Shown one piece after another: positions 1 through 8,911 of a stretch of 64,000 nucleotides of DNA. Numbering within the stretch: position 1 is the first letter of the stretch; every line of letters starts with the position of its first letter. The notes under the pieces were generated by a model. The model saw only the letters and a list, made by a program, of their open reading frames with translations. It searched no databases and had not been told where the DNA came from. The DNA comes from Bradyrhizobium cytisi. Lineage in GTDB: Bacteria; Pseudomonadota; Alphaproteobacteria; Rhizobiales; Xanthobacteraceae. The translations under genes were made by a program, and so were the position numbers. The stretch lies in the NCBI RefSeq assembly GCF_008123515.1, contig NZ_VSSR01000034.1:87281-151280 (forward strand), given 5' to 3'.

Positions 1-1
1 T

Positions 2-2215
2 GCGAACCAGCGCGACCTCGCGCTCGCTTACTCGCCTGGGGTGGCGGCTGCATGCACCGAGATCGCCAAGAACCCGTCGGAGGCCGCAACGCTGACGGCT
101 CGCGCCAATCTGGTCGCCGTGGTCTCCAACGGCACCGCGGTGCTCGGCCTCGGCAATATCGGCCCGCTGGCCTCGAAGCCGGTGATGGAAGGCAAGGCGG
201 TCCTGTTCAAGAAATTCGCCGGCATCGACGTGTTCGACATCGAGATCGCCGCCGACACCATCGAGCGCGTGGTCGAGACCGTGGCGGCGCTCGAGCCGAC
301 CTTCGGCGGCATCAATCTGGAGGACATCCGCGGGCCTGAATGTTTCGAGATCGAGGCGCAGCTGAAGGAGCGCATGAAGATCCCGGTCTTCCATGACGAC
401 CAGCACGGTACCGCAATCATCGTCGCCGCCGCCGTCACCAACGCCCTGCGCCTCAACGGCAAGAAGCTCTCGGACGTCAAGATCGTGGCGTCGGGGGCAG
501 GGGCTGCCGCGATCGCGACGCTCAACCTGCTGGTCTCGATGGGGGCGCAGCGCAAGAATATCTGGGTGTGCGACATCGACGGCCTCGTGCATGAGGGCCG
601 CAACACCACGATGGACCGCTGGAAGGCGGTCTATGCGCAGAAGACCGACAAGCGCACGCTTGCCGACGTCATCGGCGGCGCCGACATCTTCATCGGACTT
701 TCGGCGCCGGGCGTGCTCAAGCCCGAGATGGCCAAGGCGATGGGCGACAAGCCGCTGATCATGGCGCTCGCCAACCCGACGCCGGAGATCATGCCGGAGG
801 AGGCGCGCAAGGTGCGCCCCGACGCGATGATCTGCACCGGCCGCTCCGACTATCCGAACCAGGTCAACAACGTCCTCTGCTTCCCCTTCATCTTCCGCGG
901 CGCGCTCGATGTCGGCGCCAGCGCCATCAACGAGGAGATGAAGCACGCCGCGGTCGAAGCCATCGCGCAGCTCGCGCGCGAGGCGCCGTCGGATGCGGTG
1001 GCGCAAGGCTTTGACACCGGCGAGACGCAAGGTTTTGGTCCGGGCTCTCTGATCCCGAGCCCGTTTGATCCCAGGCTGATTCTCCGCATCGCGCCCGCTG
1101 TGGCCAAGGCTGCGATGGAGTCCGGCGTCGCGACGCGGCAGATCACCAATTTCGACGAATACACCGCGCTGCTCGAGCGCTTCGCCTTCCGCTCCGGCCT
1201 CGTCATGAAGCCGATGTTCGCGAAGGCCAAGACCCAGCCGGTGCGTGTGATCTACGCCGAAGGCGAGGACGAGCGCGTGCTGCGCGCCACTCAGGTGGTG
1301 CTGGAGGAGAATGTGGCGCGGCCGATCCTGGTCGGCCGTCCCTCCGTGGTGGAAGCCCGCCTCGACCGCTTCGGCCTGCAGATCCGCGCCGGCAAGGATT
1401 TCGACCTCGTCAATCCCGAGGACGATCCGCGCTATCGCTCCTACGTACAGTCTTACGTCGAAGTCGCCGGCCGCCGCGGCGTGACACCGGATGCGGCACG
1501 CACGGTGGTGCGTACGAATAACACGGTGATTGCTGCGCTCGCGGTGATGCGCGGGGAGGCGGACGCCATGCTCTGCGGCGTCGAAGGCCGCTACATGCAT
1601 CATCTGCGTCATGTCCGCGAGATCGTCGGCTTTCAGGCCGGGGTCAGCGACTATGCCGCGCTGGCGCTGCTGATCACCAGCAAGGGCGCGTTCTTCATCG
1701 CCGACACGCAAGTGCGGCCCAATCCGAGCGCAGAAGAGCTCGCCGAGATCGCCTCGCTCGCGGCGGTGCATGTTCAGCGCTTCGCGCTCAAGCCCAGGAT
1801 CGCCTTCGTCTCGCATTCCGATTTCGGCAGCTACGACACCGACTCCTCGCGCAAGATGCGCCAGGCGACCCAGCTTCTGAGAGAGAGGCATCCGGAGATC
1901 GAGGCCGACGGCGAGATGCAGGGCGATACCGCGCTCTCCGCTGCGGCGCGCAAGATGGTGCTGCCGCACTCCAAGCTCGAGGGCGAGGCCAACATCATGA
2001 TCATGCCGACGCTCGACACCGCCAACGTCGCCTATCAGATGATCAAGTCGCTGGCGGACGCGCTGCCCGTCGGCCCGATCCTGATCGGCCCGGCGCGGCC
2101 CGCCCACATCCTCACGCCCTCGGTGACCGCGCGCGGCATCCTCAACATGACGGCGGTGGCCGTGGTCGAAGCCCAGGAGCGCGCGGCCCGGCAGCAACCG
2201 ACGTTGTTCACGTAG
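2..2215 (+). CDS. maeB: NADP-dependent malic enzyme, MaeB type (5' end outside window)
   Basis: Converts malate to pyruvate and CO2 with NADP reduction in the cytosol. The open frame runs in from the window edge: codons from base 2 encode the malic-enzyme signature ALAYSPGVAAAC, so the GTG at 41 is internal and roughly 30-40 N-terminal residues are missing. The malic and NAD-binding domains (GAGAAAIA near base 500) fill the first half. From about base 1210 a phosphotransacetylase-like C-terminal domain follows, as in the long MaeB class (about 760 residues). In that family the extra domain is regulatory rather than a working acetyltransferase; this is family knowledge. The gene ends in TAG and is followed by a palindromic repeat. 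Confidence 0.95.
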   Translation, partial: ANQRDLALAYSPGVAAACTEIAKNPSEAATLTARANLVAVVSNGTAVLGLGNIGPLASKPVMEGKAVLFKKFAGIDVFDIEIAADTIERVVETVAALEPTFGGINLEDIRGPECFEIEAQLKERMKIPVFHDDQHGTAIIVAAAVTNALRLNGKKLSDVKIVASGAGAAAIATLNLLVSMGAQRKNIWVCDIDGLVHEGRNTTMDRWKAVYAQKTDKRTLADVIGGADIFIGLSAPGVLKPEMAKAMGDKPLIMALANPTPEIMPEEARKVRPDAMICTGRSDYPNQVNNVLCFPFIFRGALDVGASAINEEMKHAAVEAIAQLAREAPSDAVAQGFDTGETQGFGPGSLIPSPFDPRLILRIAPAVAKAAMESGVATRQITNFDEYTALLERFAFRSGLVMKPMFAKAKTQPVRVIYAEGEDERVLRATQVVLEENVARPILVGRPSVVEARLDRFGLQIRAGKDFDLVNPEDDPRYRSYVQSYVEVAGRRGVTPDAARTVVRTNNTVIAALAVMRGEADAMLCGVEGRYMHHLRHVREIVGFQAGVSDYAALALLITSKGAFFIADTQVRPNPSAEELAEIASLAAVHVQRFALKPRIAFVSHSDFGSYDTDSSRKMRQATQLLRERHPEIEADGEMQGDTALSAAARKMVLPHSKLEGEANIMIMPTLDTANVAYQMIKSLADALPVGPILIGPARPAHILTPSVTARGILNMTAVAVVEAQERAARQQPTLFT

Positions 2216-2266
2216 GAGCGGGCTGCGCGTTCGGCGTCTCTCGGAGGCGCGGTCGTTCCGCAAGCT

Positions 2267-2352
2267 CGTCATGCCCGGGCTTGTCCCGGGCATCCACGTT
2301 CCGTGTGGGGCGAGGTAAGTCGTGGATGGCCGGGTCAAGCCCGGCCATGACG
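2267..2352. repeat. Palindromic intergenic repeat, CATGCCCGGG family
   Basis: Two 32-base arms (2267-2298 and 2321-2352) form a long imperfect inverted repeat. Each arm carries its own small palindrome built on cccggg or ccggg and ends in cgtcatg/catgacg. This looks like a REP/BIME-type element just after maeB. A shorter relative with the same atggccggg/cccggccat ends lies at 52212-52262. Confidence 0.8.
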
Positions 2353-2549
2353 GTGAGAGTGGGATGGGCGCGTTCGCCCCGGTCGGTTCGATTCCGCTAG
2401 GGAGCGCCAAGGGCACCGTCTTCGCCGCCAATTTTGAATTACTCGCAGTTCGCCATTTCCCCGTTTGTAAACGGGCTCACTAGTCTTCATAATCGCTCGG
2501 TACTCTCGTCAAGACGCCGATTTTAAAAGCCTGAGCCAAGAGGCCGACC
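2353..2549. other. Leader region of the DoxX gene
   Basis: This completes the 334-base gap after maeB. It holds no gene. A short perfect inverted repeat, CCCGTTT-GT-AAACGGG, lies at 2460-2475, about 75 bases before the DoxX start, and could be an operator. No convincing promoter boxes were picked out. Confidence 0.4.
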
Positions 2550-3002
2550 ATGCCAGCGTTCGTGACTTTTGGGCGAATCCTGTTCGCCGTGCTGTTCATC
2601 TACACGGGCGCGACGAAACTGATCGCCATCCAGGCGACGGCCGATTTCATCGCCACCAAGGTCGTGGTGCCCGATGTGATCGCGCCTTACGCCAAGCAGG
2701 TCGAGACGGCGACCGCGATGACCACGCCGCAGCTTTTGGCGATCGCAGTCGGCGGGCTCGAGGTGATCGCGGGACTGATGATCGCCTTGAATTTCGGCAC
2801 GCGCTTCTTTGCGATGCTGCTGATCATCTACACCGCGGTCTCGACCGTCCTGTTCTACGACTTCTGGAATCAGCCGGCGCCTGAAAATGCCAAGATGGTA
2901 ATCGACGCGCTGAAGAATCTCTCCATCATCGGCGCGCTCTTCATGATCATGGGCTATGGCCGCGCCACGCGTTCGGCCGAGACGGCCTACGGAGACGTGT
3001 AG
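2550..3002 (+). CDS. DoxX family membrane protein
   Basis: A 150-residue protein with four hydrophobic segments (about residues 5-25, 58-78, 82-102 and 125-142) and the short N-terminal RILFAVLFIYTGATKL stretch typical of DoxX/SURF4-like inner-membrane proteins. The family has been linked to redox and thiol homeostasis, but the role of this copy cannot be deduced. The ATG follows a purine-rich AGAGG sequence. It stands alone, followed directly by an interspersed repeat, so it is probably monocistronic. Confidence 0.8.
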   Translation: MPAFVTFGRILFAVLFIYTGATKLIAIQATADFIATKVVVPDVIAPYAKQVETATAMTTPQLLAIAVGGLEVIAGLMIALNFGTRFFAMLLIIYTAVSTVLFYDFWNQPAPENAKMVIDALKNLSIIGALFMIMGYGRATRSAETAYGDV

Positions 3003-3040
3003 GCGGAGGACGGGCCCCGCCTGGTCCCTGACCACGCGCT

Positions 3041-3151
3041 GCCATGATGCCATCCTGCCCCTGTTTTGCCCGACGGTGCAAGCGATATTCGTAAAAAGCG
3101 AAAATGGTCGGGCCGCCAGGCGCCTGGCTACTGTGCATGGGGTTGTTTTCG
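3041..3151. repeat. Interspersed repeat, copy 1 of 2
   Basis: About 110 bases running from gccatgatgccatc through ctgttttgcccgacgg to ctactgtgcatggggttg. A second copy lies inverted at 25789-25921. The ends are highly conserved and the middle differs. It sits between convergently transcribed genes. Confidence 0.75.
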
Positions 3152-3183
3152 TTTTTTTGTGGAAGCAAGCCCTAAGGGCTTTG

Positions 3184-3738
3184 CTAATCCTTTCGACGCC
3201 ACGGCGTGACGGTCACGCCATGCGCGGCGTCGAGCAGATACGGCGTGCCCGGCTTCATCCCATGCGACGCCAGCACCTCGTGCGGTGTCCGCTCCGGCAC
3301 GCCCACGAAACAGCCTTCGCCGCCGGCGAGCCGCACATGCGGGGCTTCCGACAGCCAGAACGTGTCGAAGCGGTCCATGAACATGTCGAACACGAGGGGG
3401 CCGCCAATGACCGCGATCCGTCCCGAGGCGACGTCGGCAAAGGCGGCAGCCTCTTCGAAGCTTGCATGATCCGGATTCCACAGCGTCGCGTTCGGCATCT
3501 CCGGATCGACGGTGAGGGCCTTGATCTTGCGGGTGGCGATCAGCCGCTTGCGCTTGGGCGAGTTCGGGTGCTGCTCATGCGAGTTGCGGCCGTGCACGAT
3601 CAGCGCTGCGCCGTCGAGCGCCTGCTCGAAGAACAGCTTGTCGCCTTCGAACTTCAGGCTGTCGGGCATGACGCGGCTGGCGTCGGCGAGCATGCCGTCC
3701 GCCGAGACGATGACGTAACCTTCGAAATGGAAAGACAA
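3184..3738 (-). CDS. Dihydrofolate-reductase-like (RibD C-terminal fold) protein
   Basis: A 184-residue protein resembling the DHFR/RibD-C superfamily: N-terminal GYVIVSADGMLAD strand and loop, HGRNSH segment, and a late IAVIGGPLVFDMF glycine-rich strand where the family binds NADPH. The substrate is unknown; many such proteins are annotated only as dihydrofolate reductase family. The best start is a TTG at 3738, eight bases after the stop of the upstream deacetylase gene, so the two are probably co-transcribed. No good ribosome-binding site precedes the TTG, leaving the start uncertain. Confidence 0.7.
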   Translation of the reverse strand: MSFHFEGYVIVSADGMLADASRVMPDSLKFEGDKLFFEQALDGAALIVHGRNSHEQHPNSPKRKRLIATRKIKALTVDPEMPNATLWNPDHASFEEAAAFADVASGRIAVIGGPLVFDMFMDRFDTFWLSEAPHVRLAGGEGCFVGVPERTPHEVLASHGMKPGTPYLLDAAHGVTVTPWRRKD

Positions 3739-3745
3739 GCGACGG

Positions 3746-4759
3746 CTATTCGGAAACGGTCGTCACCACGGAATTGACCGGGCGCGTGCTCACCGTCGGC
3801 AGCTTGACGTCCTTCATCAGCTCCTGGTCGTATTCGGGGAGTGAGGCGACCGGCGCCTTGGCGCGCATCGCTACCACCTTGTAGCCGGCGGCCTTGAGAC
3901 GGTTCAAAAGCTCGGGCAGGGCTTCCGCGGTGTGCTTCTGGAAGTCGTGCATCAGGAGGATGCCCTTGCCCTTCTTGTCGAGCCCCTTCATCACGGTGTC
4001 GATCACCTTCTCGGGCTTCGAGGCCTTGAAGTCGAACGAGTCGATGTCGCAGGAGAAGATCGCGACGTTGCGGTTGCCGAGATAGGTGACCATCTCGGGC
4101 GGATGCTGCAGCGCCGGGAAGCGGAAGAACGCTGCGGGCGAGATGCCGCCGAGCGCCCATTTCACGGCGCTGATGCCCTTCTCGATCTCTTCCTTGCGCT
4201 GCGCTTCGGAGAGCTTCTTGTTGTTGAGGTTGGCGTGCGACCAGGTGTGGGTGCCGACGGTGTGGCCGGCCGCGTAGACCTGCTTCAGGATCTCCGGCTC
4301 GTAGGTGGCGTGCTTGCCGATCGAGAAGAAGATGCCGGTGGTGCACTGGTCGGCGAGCGCCTTCAGCACGGCGGGCGTGTTGTGCGGCCAGGGACCGTCG
4401 TCGAAGGTCAGGACGACCTCCTTGTCGCGCAGGAAGTCGAGCTCCTTGAAATGCTCGAAGCCGAAGCCGGGACCGCCTGTGGTGTCGATCTCGACGGTGC
4501 GGGCGACGCCCAGCGCGTCCGGATTGTTGCAGGCCGCGCGCGCCGGCTGCGGCGCTTGTTGCGGCGGAGGCGGGAACGCGGCGGCTTGCGGCGCGGGCGC
4601 TGCGGCAGGGGCTGCAGCGGGTGCCGGAGCCGGAGCAGCGGCCGCGGGGGCAGCCTGGGTGGCGGCTGCGGGTTTCGCGGCCGGGGTCTGCGACCACGCC
4701 GCGCCTGTCAGCGCAACCGATATCGCGCTTGCCAAAATCAGTCCTGCCGCCACACGCAT
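3746..4759 (-). CDS. Exported polysaccharide deacetylase (NodB homology domain)
   Basis: A carbohydrate esterase family 4 enzyme, expected to remove acetyl groups from a cell-envelope or extracellular glycan. The protein is 337 residues. It has a signal peptide (residues 1-23), an Ala/Pro-rich low-complexity linker (about 25-75), then the NodB domain with TFDDGP at 118-123 and the metal-binding HTWSH at 171-175. The ATG at 4759 is chosen because GAGGA sits upstream and a signal peptide follows directly; an in-frame extension to 4837 adds 26 unlikely residues. The actual glycan substrate is unknown. Confidence 0.88.
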   Translation of the reverse strand: MRVAAGLILASAISVALTGAAWSQTPAAKPAAATQAAPAAAAPAPAPAAAPAAAPAPQAAAFPPPPQQAPQPARAACNNPDALGVARTVEIDTTGGPGFGFEHFKELDFLRDKEVVLTFDDGPWPHNTPAVLKALADQCTTGIFFSIGKHATYEPEILKQVYAAGHTVGTHTWSHANLNNKKLSEAQRKEEIEKGISAVKWALGGISPAAFFRFPALQHPPEMVTYLGNRNVAIFSCDIDSFDFKASKPEKVIDTVMKGLDKKGKGILLMHDFQKHTAEALPELLNRLKAAGYKVVAMRAKAPVASLPEYDQELMKDVKLPTVSTRPVNSVVTTVSE

Positions 4760-5007
4760 GGTGTTGTCCTCGAGATTGATCCCGTTGTTCCGCCGCGGCT
4801 TTTCGCCTCCGGCAAAACCTATCCTGCCCCTGATCATCCTAGCCTAGTTGGTGGCCCATCGCCATTGCAACGGCTGTTTGGCGCTTCGCCCCAATTGTGC
4901 CCAAGGTTCCCCCGGATGTGACCCGGCACGCAGCCTGCTCCGGCGAGACGACCGGCCCGCTCAACACCGCGTTATCTGGCGCGGTGCCAAGCTTCGCGCA
5001 GCCCGGC

Positions 5008-6684
5008 TCAGTACAGGCGGACGATGAAGTCGGTGCCTTCGCCGGTCTCGCCCTGGTTGATGCCCTGGTCGGAGACGATGACCGAGCCGCCGGTGGTGAG
5101 CAGCTCGTTGATCTTCGCCATGGCGTCGGCAGGAATCGTGATGCGATCCAGTGCCTCGGTCGGGCTGTCCGGAGTAATCACAGGCTTTGCGGCCACGGGG
5201 ATCACGGCGGCGCCGCGCTGGCGGCGCGTGGCGTGACCGTCGTCCTCGCGCGCGGCGGCACGAACGGCAACGGGCAGGGACACCACTGACCAATGCAGCG
5301 CATTGGCATCGGTCTTGTCGATCTCGGCGGTGAAAACGTGGGTGCCGAGCGGCCGGTCGCTTGCCGCGATCGTCACGGGCACGTCGAACAGCGGCGCAAA
5401 ATTCTGCCGCACGTAGAGCTTGGAATCCTTGCGGCTGATGAACGCCGCAATCTGACCGGTCCGCTTCGGCAGGTCCGGCTTCACGGACGGCGCGGGATCG
5501 GCAACGCGGGTCTGATCCTTTTTTGCCTCCGGCGAAGCGGCCTGGGCGGGCGCAATTGCCGTCACCGCCGCGTCGGGCTTGTTCTCGGTCGTTGCCGCGT
5601 CAGCCTTGACCGGCTCTGACTTCGCGGCCTCGACCTTGTCAGCCGGCTTCTCGTCCGAGGTCGCCTTGGCAGCTTCCGCAGGCTTCGCTTCGGTGCTCGC
5701 TGCATCAGCGGGCTTGGCAGCCTCATCCGTCGCCGCCGCCGCGTCTGGCTGCTTGGCTGGATCGGAGGCCTCGGCGGACTTGGTGTCAGTCTTGACGTCA
5801 GTCTTGACCGCCTCCTCGCGGACCGGCGCATTGCCCGTGGTCACGTCCGACATCACGGTATGGCCAACCGTGGAGCGCAGCTCGAGCACGCCGTCGGCGC
5901 TGGCGGTCTTCTCAAACGACTTGGTCTCGACGGCCTTGGCGTCCGTGACGTTGGTGTCAGGCGCACCCTTGTCCGCCTTGTCGCCAACGCTCGTCGTCGG
6001 CTCGAGGCTGGCAGCCGGCTGCGGCGGGACGCGCAGCGAAGCGAGCATCGGATGCGAGAAATTTTGCGGCGTCATCTGGCCGGGCGTGACGATCACGCGC
6101 GCGCCCATCTTGGTCCAGTTCCACATTTTCACGGCGAATGCCATCGGCATGCGGATGCAGCCGTGCGAGGCCGGATAGCCCGGCAGCACGCCGGCATGCA
6201 TGGCGATGCCGGACCAGGTGATCCGCTGCATGTACGGCATCGGCGCGCCGCTATAGATGTTGGAGTGGTGGAATTTGTGCTTCTGGATGACGCTGAACAC
6301 GCCCATCGGCGTCGAGTGGCCCTTCATGCCGGTCGACACCGGCGACTCCGCGAACACGCCGCTGGAATCGTAGATCGTCACTTTCTGCCGGTCGATCGAG
6401 ACGACGATGACGAGCGGACCCCGCGGCTTCGCGTCGGTCTCCTTCTCGACGCGCGCCGCGTTCTTGGTCTTGGCTGCCGAGCCGCGCTTCTGCGGCTTCT
6501 GCTGTGGCTCGTCGGGATGCCGCACCGGCCGCGCGTAGTAGGACCCGTCCGAATAATCCGGCGTGTAATAGAACGCTGCTTCTGCCTGGCTGGTCGTACC
6601 GATCGCACCCGCGGCCGTCAAAACGGCGAACTGCCACAGCCGTGCGGGCGCGGCGGCAAAACGGGACCCGTTCACGCTAGTCAT
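5008..6684 (-). CDS. L,D-transpeptidase (YkuD domain) with long acidic-basic tail
   Basis: An exported peptidoglycan cross-linking or lipoprotein-anchoring enzyme. It has 558 residues: hydrophobic export signal (about 15-37), a Lys/Arg-rich spacer, then the YkuD domain (about 90-205) with the catalytic set HAGVLPGYPASHGCIRMP, catalytic Cys at about 176 and His at about 163. Residues 215-410 are low-complexity, rich in Ala, Lys, Glu, Asp and Pro, probably an extended periplasmic spacer. A C-terminal region of about 140 residues contains RKDSKLYVRQNFAPLFDVPV, a strand pattern like an accessory YkuD-like or substrate-binding unit. Divergent from creA. Confidence 0.88.
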   Translation of the reverse strand: MTSVNGSRFAAAPARLWQFAVLTAAGAIGTTSQAEAAFYYTPDYSDGSYYARPVRHPDEPQQKPQKRGSAAKTKNAARVEKETDAKPRGPLVIVVSIDRQKVTIYDSSGVFAESPVSTGMKGHSTPMGVFSVIQKHKFHHSNIYSGAPMPYMQRITWSGIAMHAGVLPGYPASHGCIRMPMAFAVKMWNWTKMGARVIVTPGQMTPQNFSHPMLASLRVPPQPAASLEPTTSVGDKADKGAPDTNVTDAKAVETKSFEKTASADGVLELRSTVGHTVMSDVTTGNAPVREEAVKTDVKTDTKSAEASDPAKQPDAAAATDEAAKPADAASTEAKPAEAAKATSDEKPADKVEAAKSEPVKADAATTENKPDAAVTAIAPAQAASPEAKKDQTRVADPAPSVKPDLPKRTGQIAAFISRKDSKLYVRQNFAPLFDVPVTIAASDRPLGTHVFTAEIDKTDANALHWSVVSLPVAVRAAAREDDGHATRRQRGAAVIPVAAKPVITPDSPTEALDRITIPADAMAKINELLTTGGSVIVSDQGINQGETGEGTDFIVRLY

Positions 6685-6892
6685 TCCTCGAATCCGTAAT
6701 CCAAATCAGACATTAGTCTCGCAGAGGGGATACGCGTTCACCAGCAGGGCGGTTCTGCCATCAGCTACTTTTGTCCAAGACGTAGCAAAAAAGCCTCACG
6801 GAGCGGTAAACGGCGGCCGCGCCCGGATGCCATCGTCTTCCTGAACGATCACCCCATACCTACATTGCCGTGACTTCTTACCGGAGAACTTC
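6685..6892. promoter_or_regulatory. Divergent promoter region between the L,D-transpeptidase gene and creA
   Basis: A 208-base gap between two divergently transcribed genes for exported proteins, so it must carry both promoters. No clear -35/-10 pair or operator was identified by eye. Confidence 0.4.
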
Positions 6893-7441
6893 ATGTCATC
6901 TCGTTTCCCCGGTCTTTCCGGCATCCGCTTGAAAGGCCTCGCTTTATTGCTTCTGGCTATGGCCGTGCCGGTGGCGTCCGCGCAAGCCGCCGACGAGCCG
7001 GATCTGATCTTTCGCCGCTCCACCGTGTTCAAATGGATGAGCCCGAATGACAAGCTTGCGACCTACGGCCTCGACGACCCCGAGGTCGAAGGCGTGGCCT
7101 GTCACTTTACCGTGCCTGAGAAGGGTGGCTTCAAGGGGTGGCTGGGTCTGGCCGAGGAGGTTTCTGACGTCTCGCTCGCCTGCCGCCAGATCGGTCCGAT
7201 CAAGTTCAGGGACAAGATGGAGCAGGGCGACGACATGTTCCGCAAGCGCCGTTCGCTCTTCTTCAAGAAGATGCAGATCGTGCGCGGCTGCGACTCAAAG
7301 CGCAATGTGCTCGTCTACATGGTCTATTCGGACAAGCTGATCGAGGGATCGCCGAAGAACTCGACCTCGACGGTGCCGATCATGCCGTGGGGACCGGCCG
7401 ACGCGAACGTCCAGAAGTGCGGCGACTTCTTCACTCAGTGA
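6893..7441 (+). CDS. creA: CreA family protein
   Basis: A 182-residue exported protein of the CreA family, conserved in many proteobacteria but of unknown biochemical role. A signal peptide covers about residues 1-32 (Ala-rich, ending near AQAA). The family landmarks are present: VFKWMSPNDK, a DDPEVEGVACH strand, GGFKGWLGLAEEVSD, and LACRQIGPI. The ATG is preceded by GGAG. Unlike the enterobacterial gene, it is not next to creBCD sensor genes. Confidence 0.87.
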   Translation: MSSRFPGLSGIRLKGLALLLLAMAVPVASAQAADEPDLIFRRSTVFKWMSPNDKLATYGLDDPEVEGVACHFTVPEKGGFKGWLGLAEEVSDVSLACRQIGPIKFRDKMEQGDDMFRKRRSLFFKKMQIVRGCDSKRNVLVYMVYSDKLIEGSPKNSTSTVPIMPWGPADANVQKCGDFFTQ

Positions 7442-7625
7442 CGGGATCGCGGCTGACGCGCGGTTTCGCATGGTGCGAGCCGCTCAGCCGCACGAACGCC
7501 TGCGGCGCGGCCTCATAGCCGCGGCCTGATTGCAGAGCCATCGCCCCTGGCGAAGCGGCGCGTTGATCGGCGCGGTCGTTCCGTTCGGCCGCGTCGCGCG
7601 CCGTTGCGCGATCTTGCGCCATCAT
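7431..7625 (-). CDS. Possible small hypothetical protein
   Basis: A 64-residue reading frame convergent with creA, overlapping its last bases. The ATG at 7625 has GAGGA nine bases upstream. Composition is hydrophilic, rich in Ala, Arg and Ser, with no motif recognised. It may be a genuine Bradyrhizobium-specific small protein or a chance frame. Confidence 0.3.
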   Translation of the reverse strand: MMAQDRATARDAAERNDRADQRAASPGAMALQSGRGYEAAPQAFVRLSGSHHAKPRVSRDPVTE

Positions 7626-7634
7626 GGTGGCCAT

Positions 7635-8030
7635 TCCTCACATGTGCCCGGTTGACGGGCCCTTCGGTTCTCGAAGGCTTCGGTCGTGCCCGGCAAGCTC
7701 CGGGTTCATCAGCGGGTCCGGCCTTCGCTTGCGGTTCTCTTCAGCAGGAAACCGTAAAATGCATGTGAAGCGCTGACGTCGTGAATGTGACCGCGTCACC
7801 TCAACCTGCGTGGATGGTTGCTCCCAAGCAGGTTCAAACTGTCACGTGCCCTATCTGAAATGATTGACGTTTTCCGGGAATTGTTTCGTCAGATCGCGAG
7901 CGACGAAACAATTCTCACCGGGAAAGAAACCATTTTCGGCTTTGGGCGCATCACGGGAGAAACCGCGGATGGTTATCAGCTTCACAACGACGACGGCACA
8001 CCGCCGACCACGCAATTCGGGGACATATCC
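7635..8030. other. Gene-poor leader with a perfect inverted repeat
   Basis: No convincing gene lies in this 396-base stretch. It contains several G/C hairpins and, at 7878-7914, a strong AT-rich inverted repeat described separately. It probably holds the promoter of the following small exported protein. Confidence 0.4.
7878..7914. promoter_or_regulatory. 13-bp perfect inverted repeat, possible operator
   Basis: GAATTGTTTCGTC (7878-7890) is matched exactly by GACGAAACAATTC (7902-7914) around an 11-base spacer. It lies about 115 bases before the ATG at 8031. The long spacer suits either an operator for a dimeric regulator or an RNA hairpin; there is no T tract after it, so a terminator is less likely. 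Confidence 0.55.
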
Positions 8031-8195
8031 ATGCGCGCGCTCAGCTTCATCCTTGCTTTCGGCTTCGTGCTCGCCGGTTCCTCGTTTGGCGGCGCGCCGG
8101 ACGGTAGTCTGCCCGGTATCGGCACCTTCCAGTACAGCGGTTCGCCGGTGACCACCACGGCGCCTCAGCCGATCGTTCTCGCCGCGCGCTTCTGA
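8031..8195 (+). CDS. Small exported hypothetical protein (54 aa)
   Basis: A 54-residue protein beginning at the ATG at 8031, preceded by GGGGA. The first 22 residues form a signal peptide (hydrophobic, Ala/Phe/Leu-rich); the mature part is short and rich in Gly, Ser, Thr and Pro. An in-frame extension to 7818 lacks a ribosome-binding site and crosses the inverted repeat, so it is rejected. It lies 34 bases before the next exported protein, probably in the same transcript. Function unknown. Confidence 0.55.
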   Translation: MRALSFILAFGFVLAGSSFGGAPDGSLPGIGTFQYSGSPVTTTAPQPIVLAARF

Positions 8196-8229
8196 TCAGC
8201 AACAAGAAAATCAGCCGGCAAAAGCCATC

Positions 8230-8595
8230 ATGTACCTTCGTCTCTGCGCTGCAGCGGTCCTCTCCCTTCTGACGATCAGTTCCGTCCAGGCGCAGGTGCG
8301 CGCGCCGACCCGGCTGCCCGACCCGCGCACCGAATTCGTGCGGCAATGTGCCCCGCGCATGCTCGGGCGCTGGGAGCATCCGGAGGAGGTCTGCGGCTGT
8401 CTGCATGATCATGCCGCGGCCGCGGTCGAGGATCGCGACCTGCGCGAGGCGCTGCTGCGCGGCATCAGCGAGACCGGCGTTCCCACGATCGAGACCGATT
8501 GGGTGCCGGCGGCAAAGCAAAGCGAAATCGGCGCGACCTTCACCAAGATCGCCAAGCCGACCCTGCAGTGCATGTTCGATCCGGCGAAGTCGTAG
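8230..8595 (+). CDS. Exported hypothetical protein with conserved cysteines
   Basis: A 121-residue protein with a clear signal peptide (residues 1-21, cut near VQA-Q). The mature domain carries four cysteines (FVRQCAPRM, EEVCGCLHDH and LQCMFD), a pattern suggesting one or two disulfides in the periplasm. It follows the 54-residue exported protein and is convergent with the DUF6719 gene, with three bases between stops. No function recognised. Confidence 0.65.
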   Translation: MYLRLCAAAVLSLLTISSVQAQVRAPTRLPDPRTEFVRQCAPRMLGRWEHPEEVCGCLHDHAAAAVEDRDLREALLRGISETGVPTIETDWVPAAKQSEIGATFTKIAKPTLQCMFDPAKS

Positions 8596-8598
8596 CGG

Positions 8599-8844
8599 TT
8601 ACTTGGACTTCGGACCGTACCGCGCCACGCAAGAGCTGGTTCGCACGACGCCTTTGTCGCTCATCTTCGAACCGCGAACTTCCTTGACCTGTCCGGCCGG
8701 GCAGGTTCCGTCATCCACCATCACGCGCTGACCAAGCTTGAGATCGACGATGTCCTGCTCGCGCCCGACCGTGGCCGCGTGTGCCGCCGTCGCGAGCATG
8801 GCGGAGATCAGGACTGAGAGACAGGCTGCACGACAGGGTGACAT
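8599..8844 (-). CDS. Small exported protein, DUF6719-like
   Basis: An 81-residue protein with a signal peptide (residues 1-23) and a compact mature domain. Its landmarks are REQDIVDLKLGQRVMVDDGTCPAGQ in the middle and a C-terminal SSCVARYG, with two cysteines that may pair. It resembles small periplasmic proteins of the DUF6719 group, widespread in Bradyrhizobium. The role is unknown. Confidence 0.65.
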   Translation of the reverse strand: MSPCRAACLSVLISAMLATAAHAATVGREQDIVDLKLGQRVMVDDGTCPAGQVKEVRGSKMSDKGVVRTSSCVARYGPKSK

Positions 8845-8911
8845 GATGAGGGATTCCGGCGTCGGTGCAGCAATGTAGGGAGCGGCACACGATTCTCATA
8901 GTGGACCTTTG

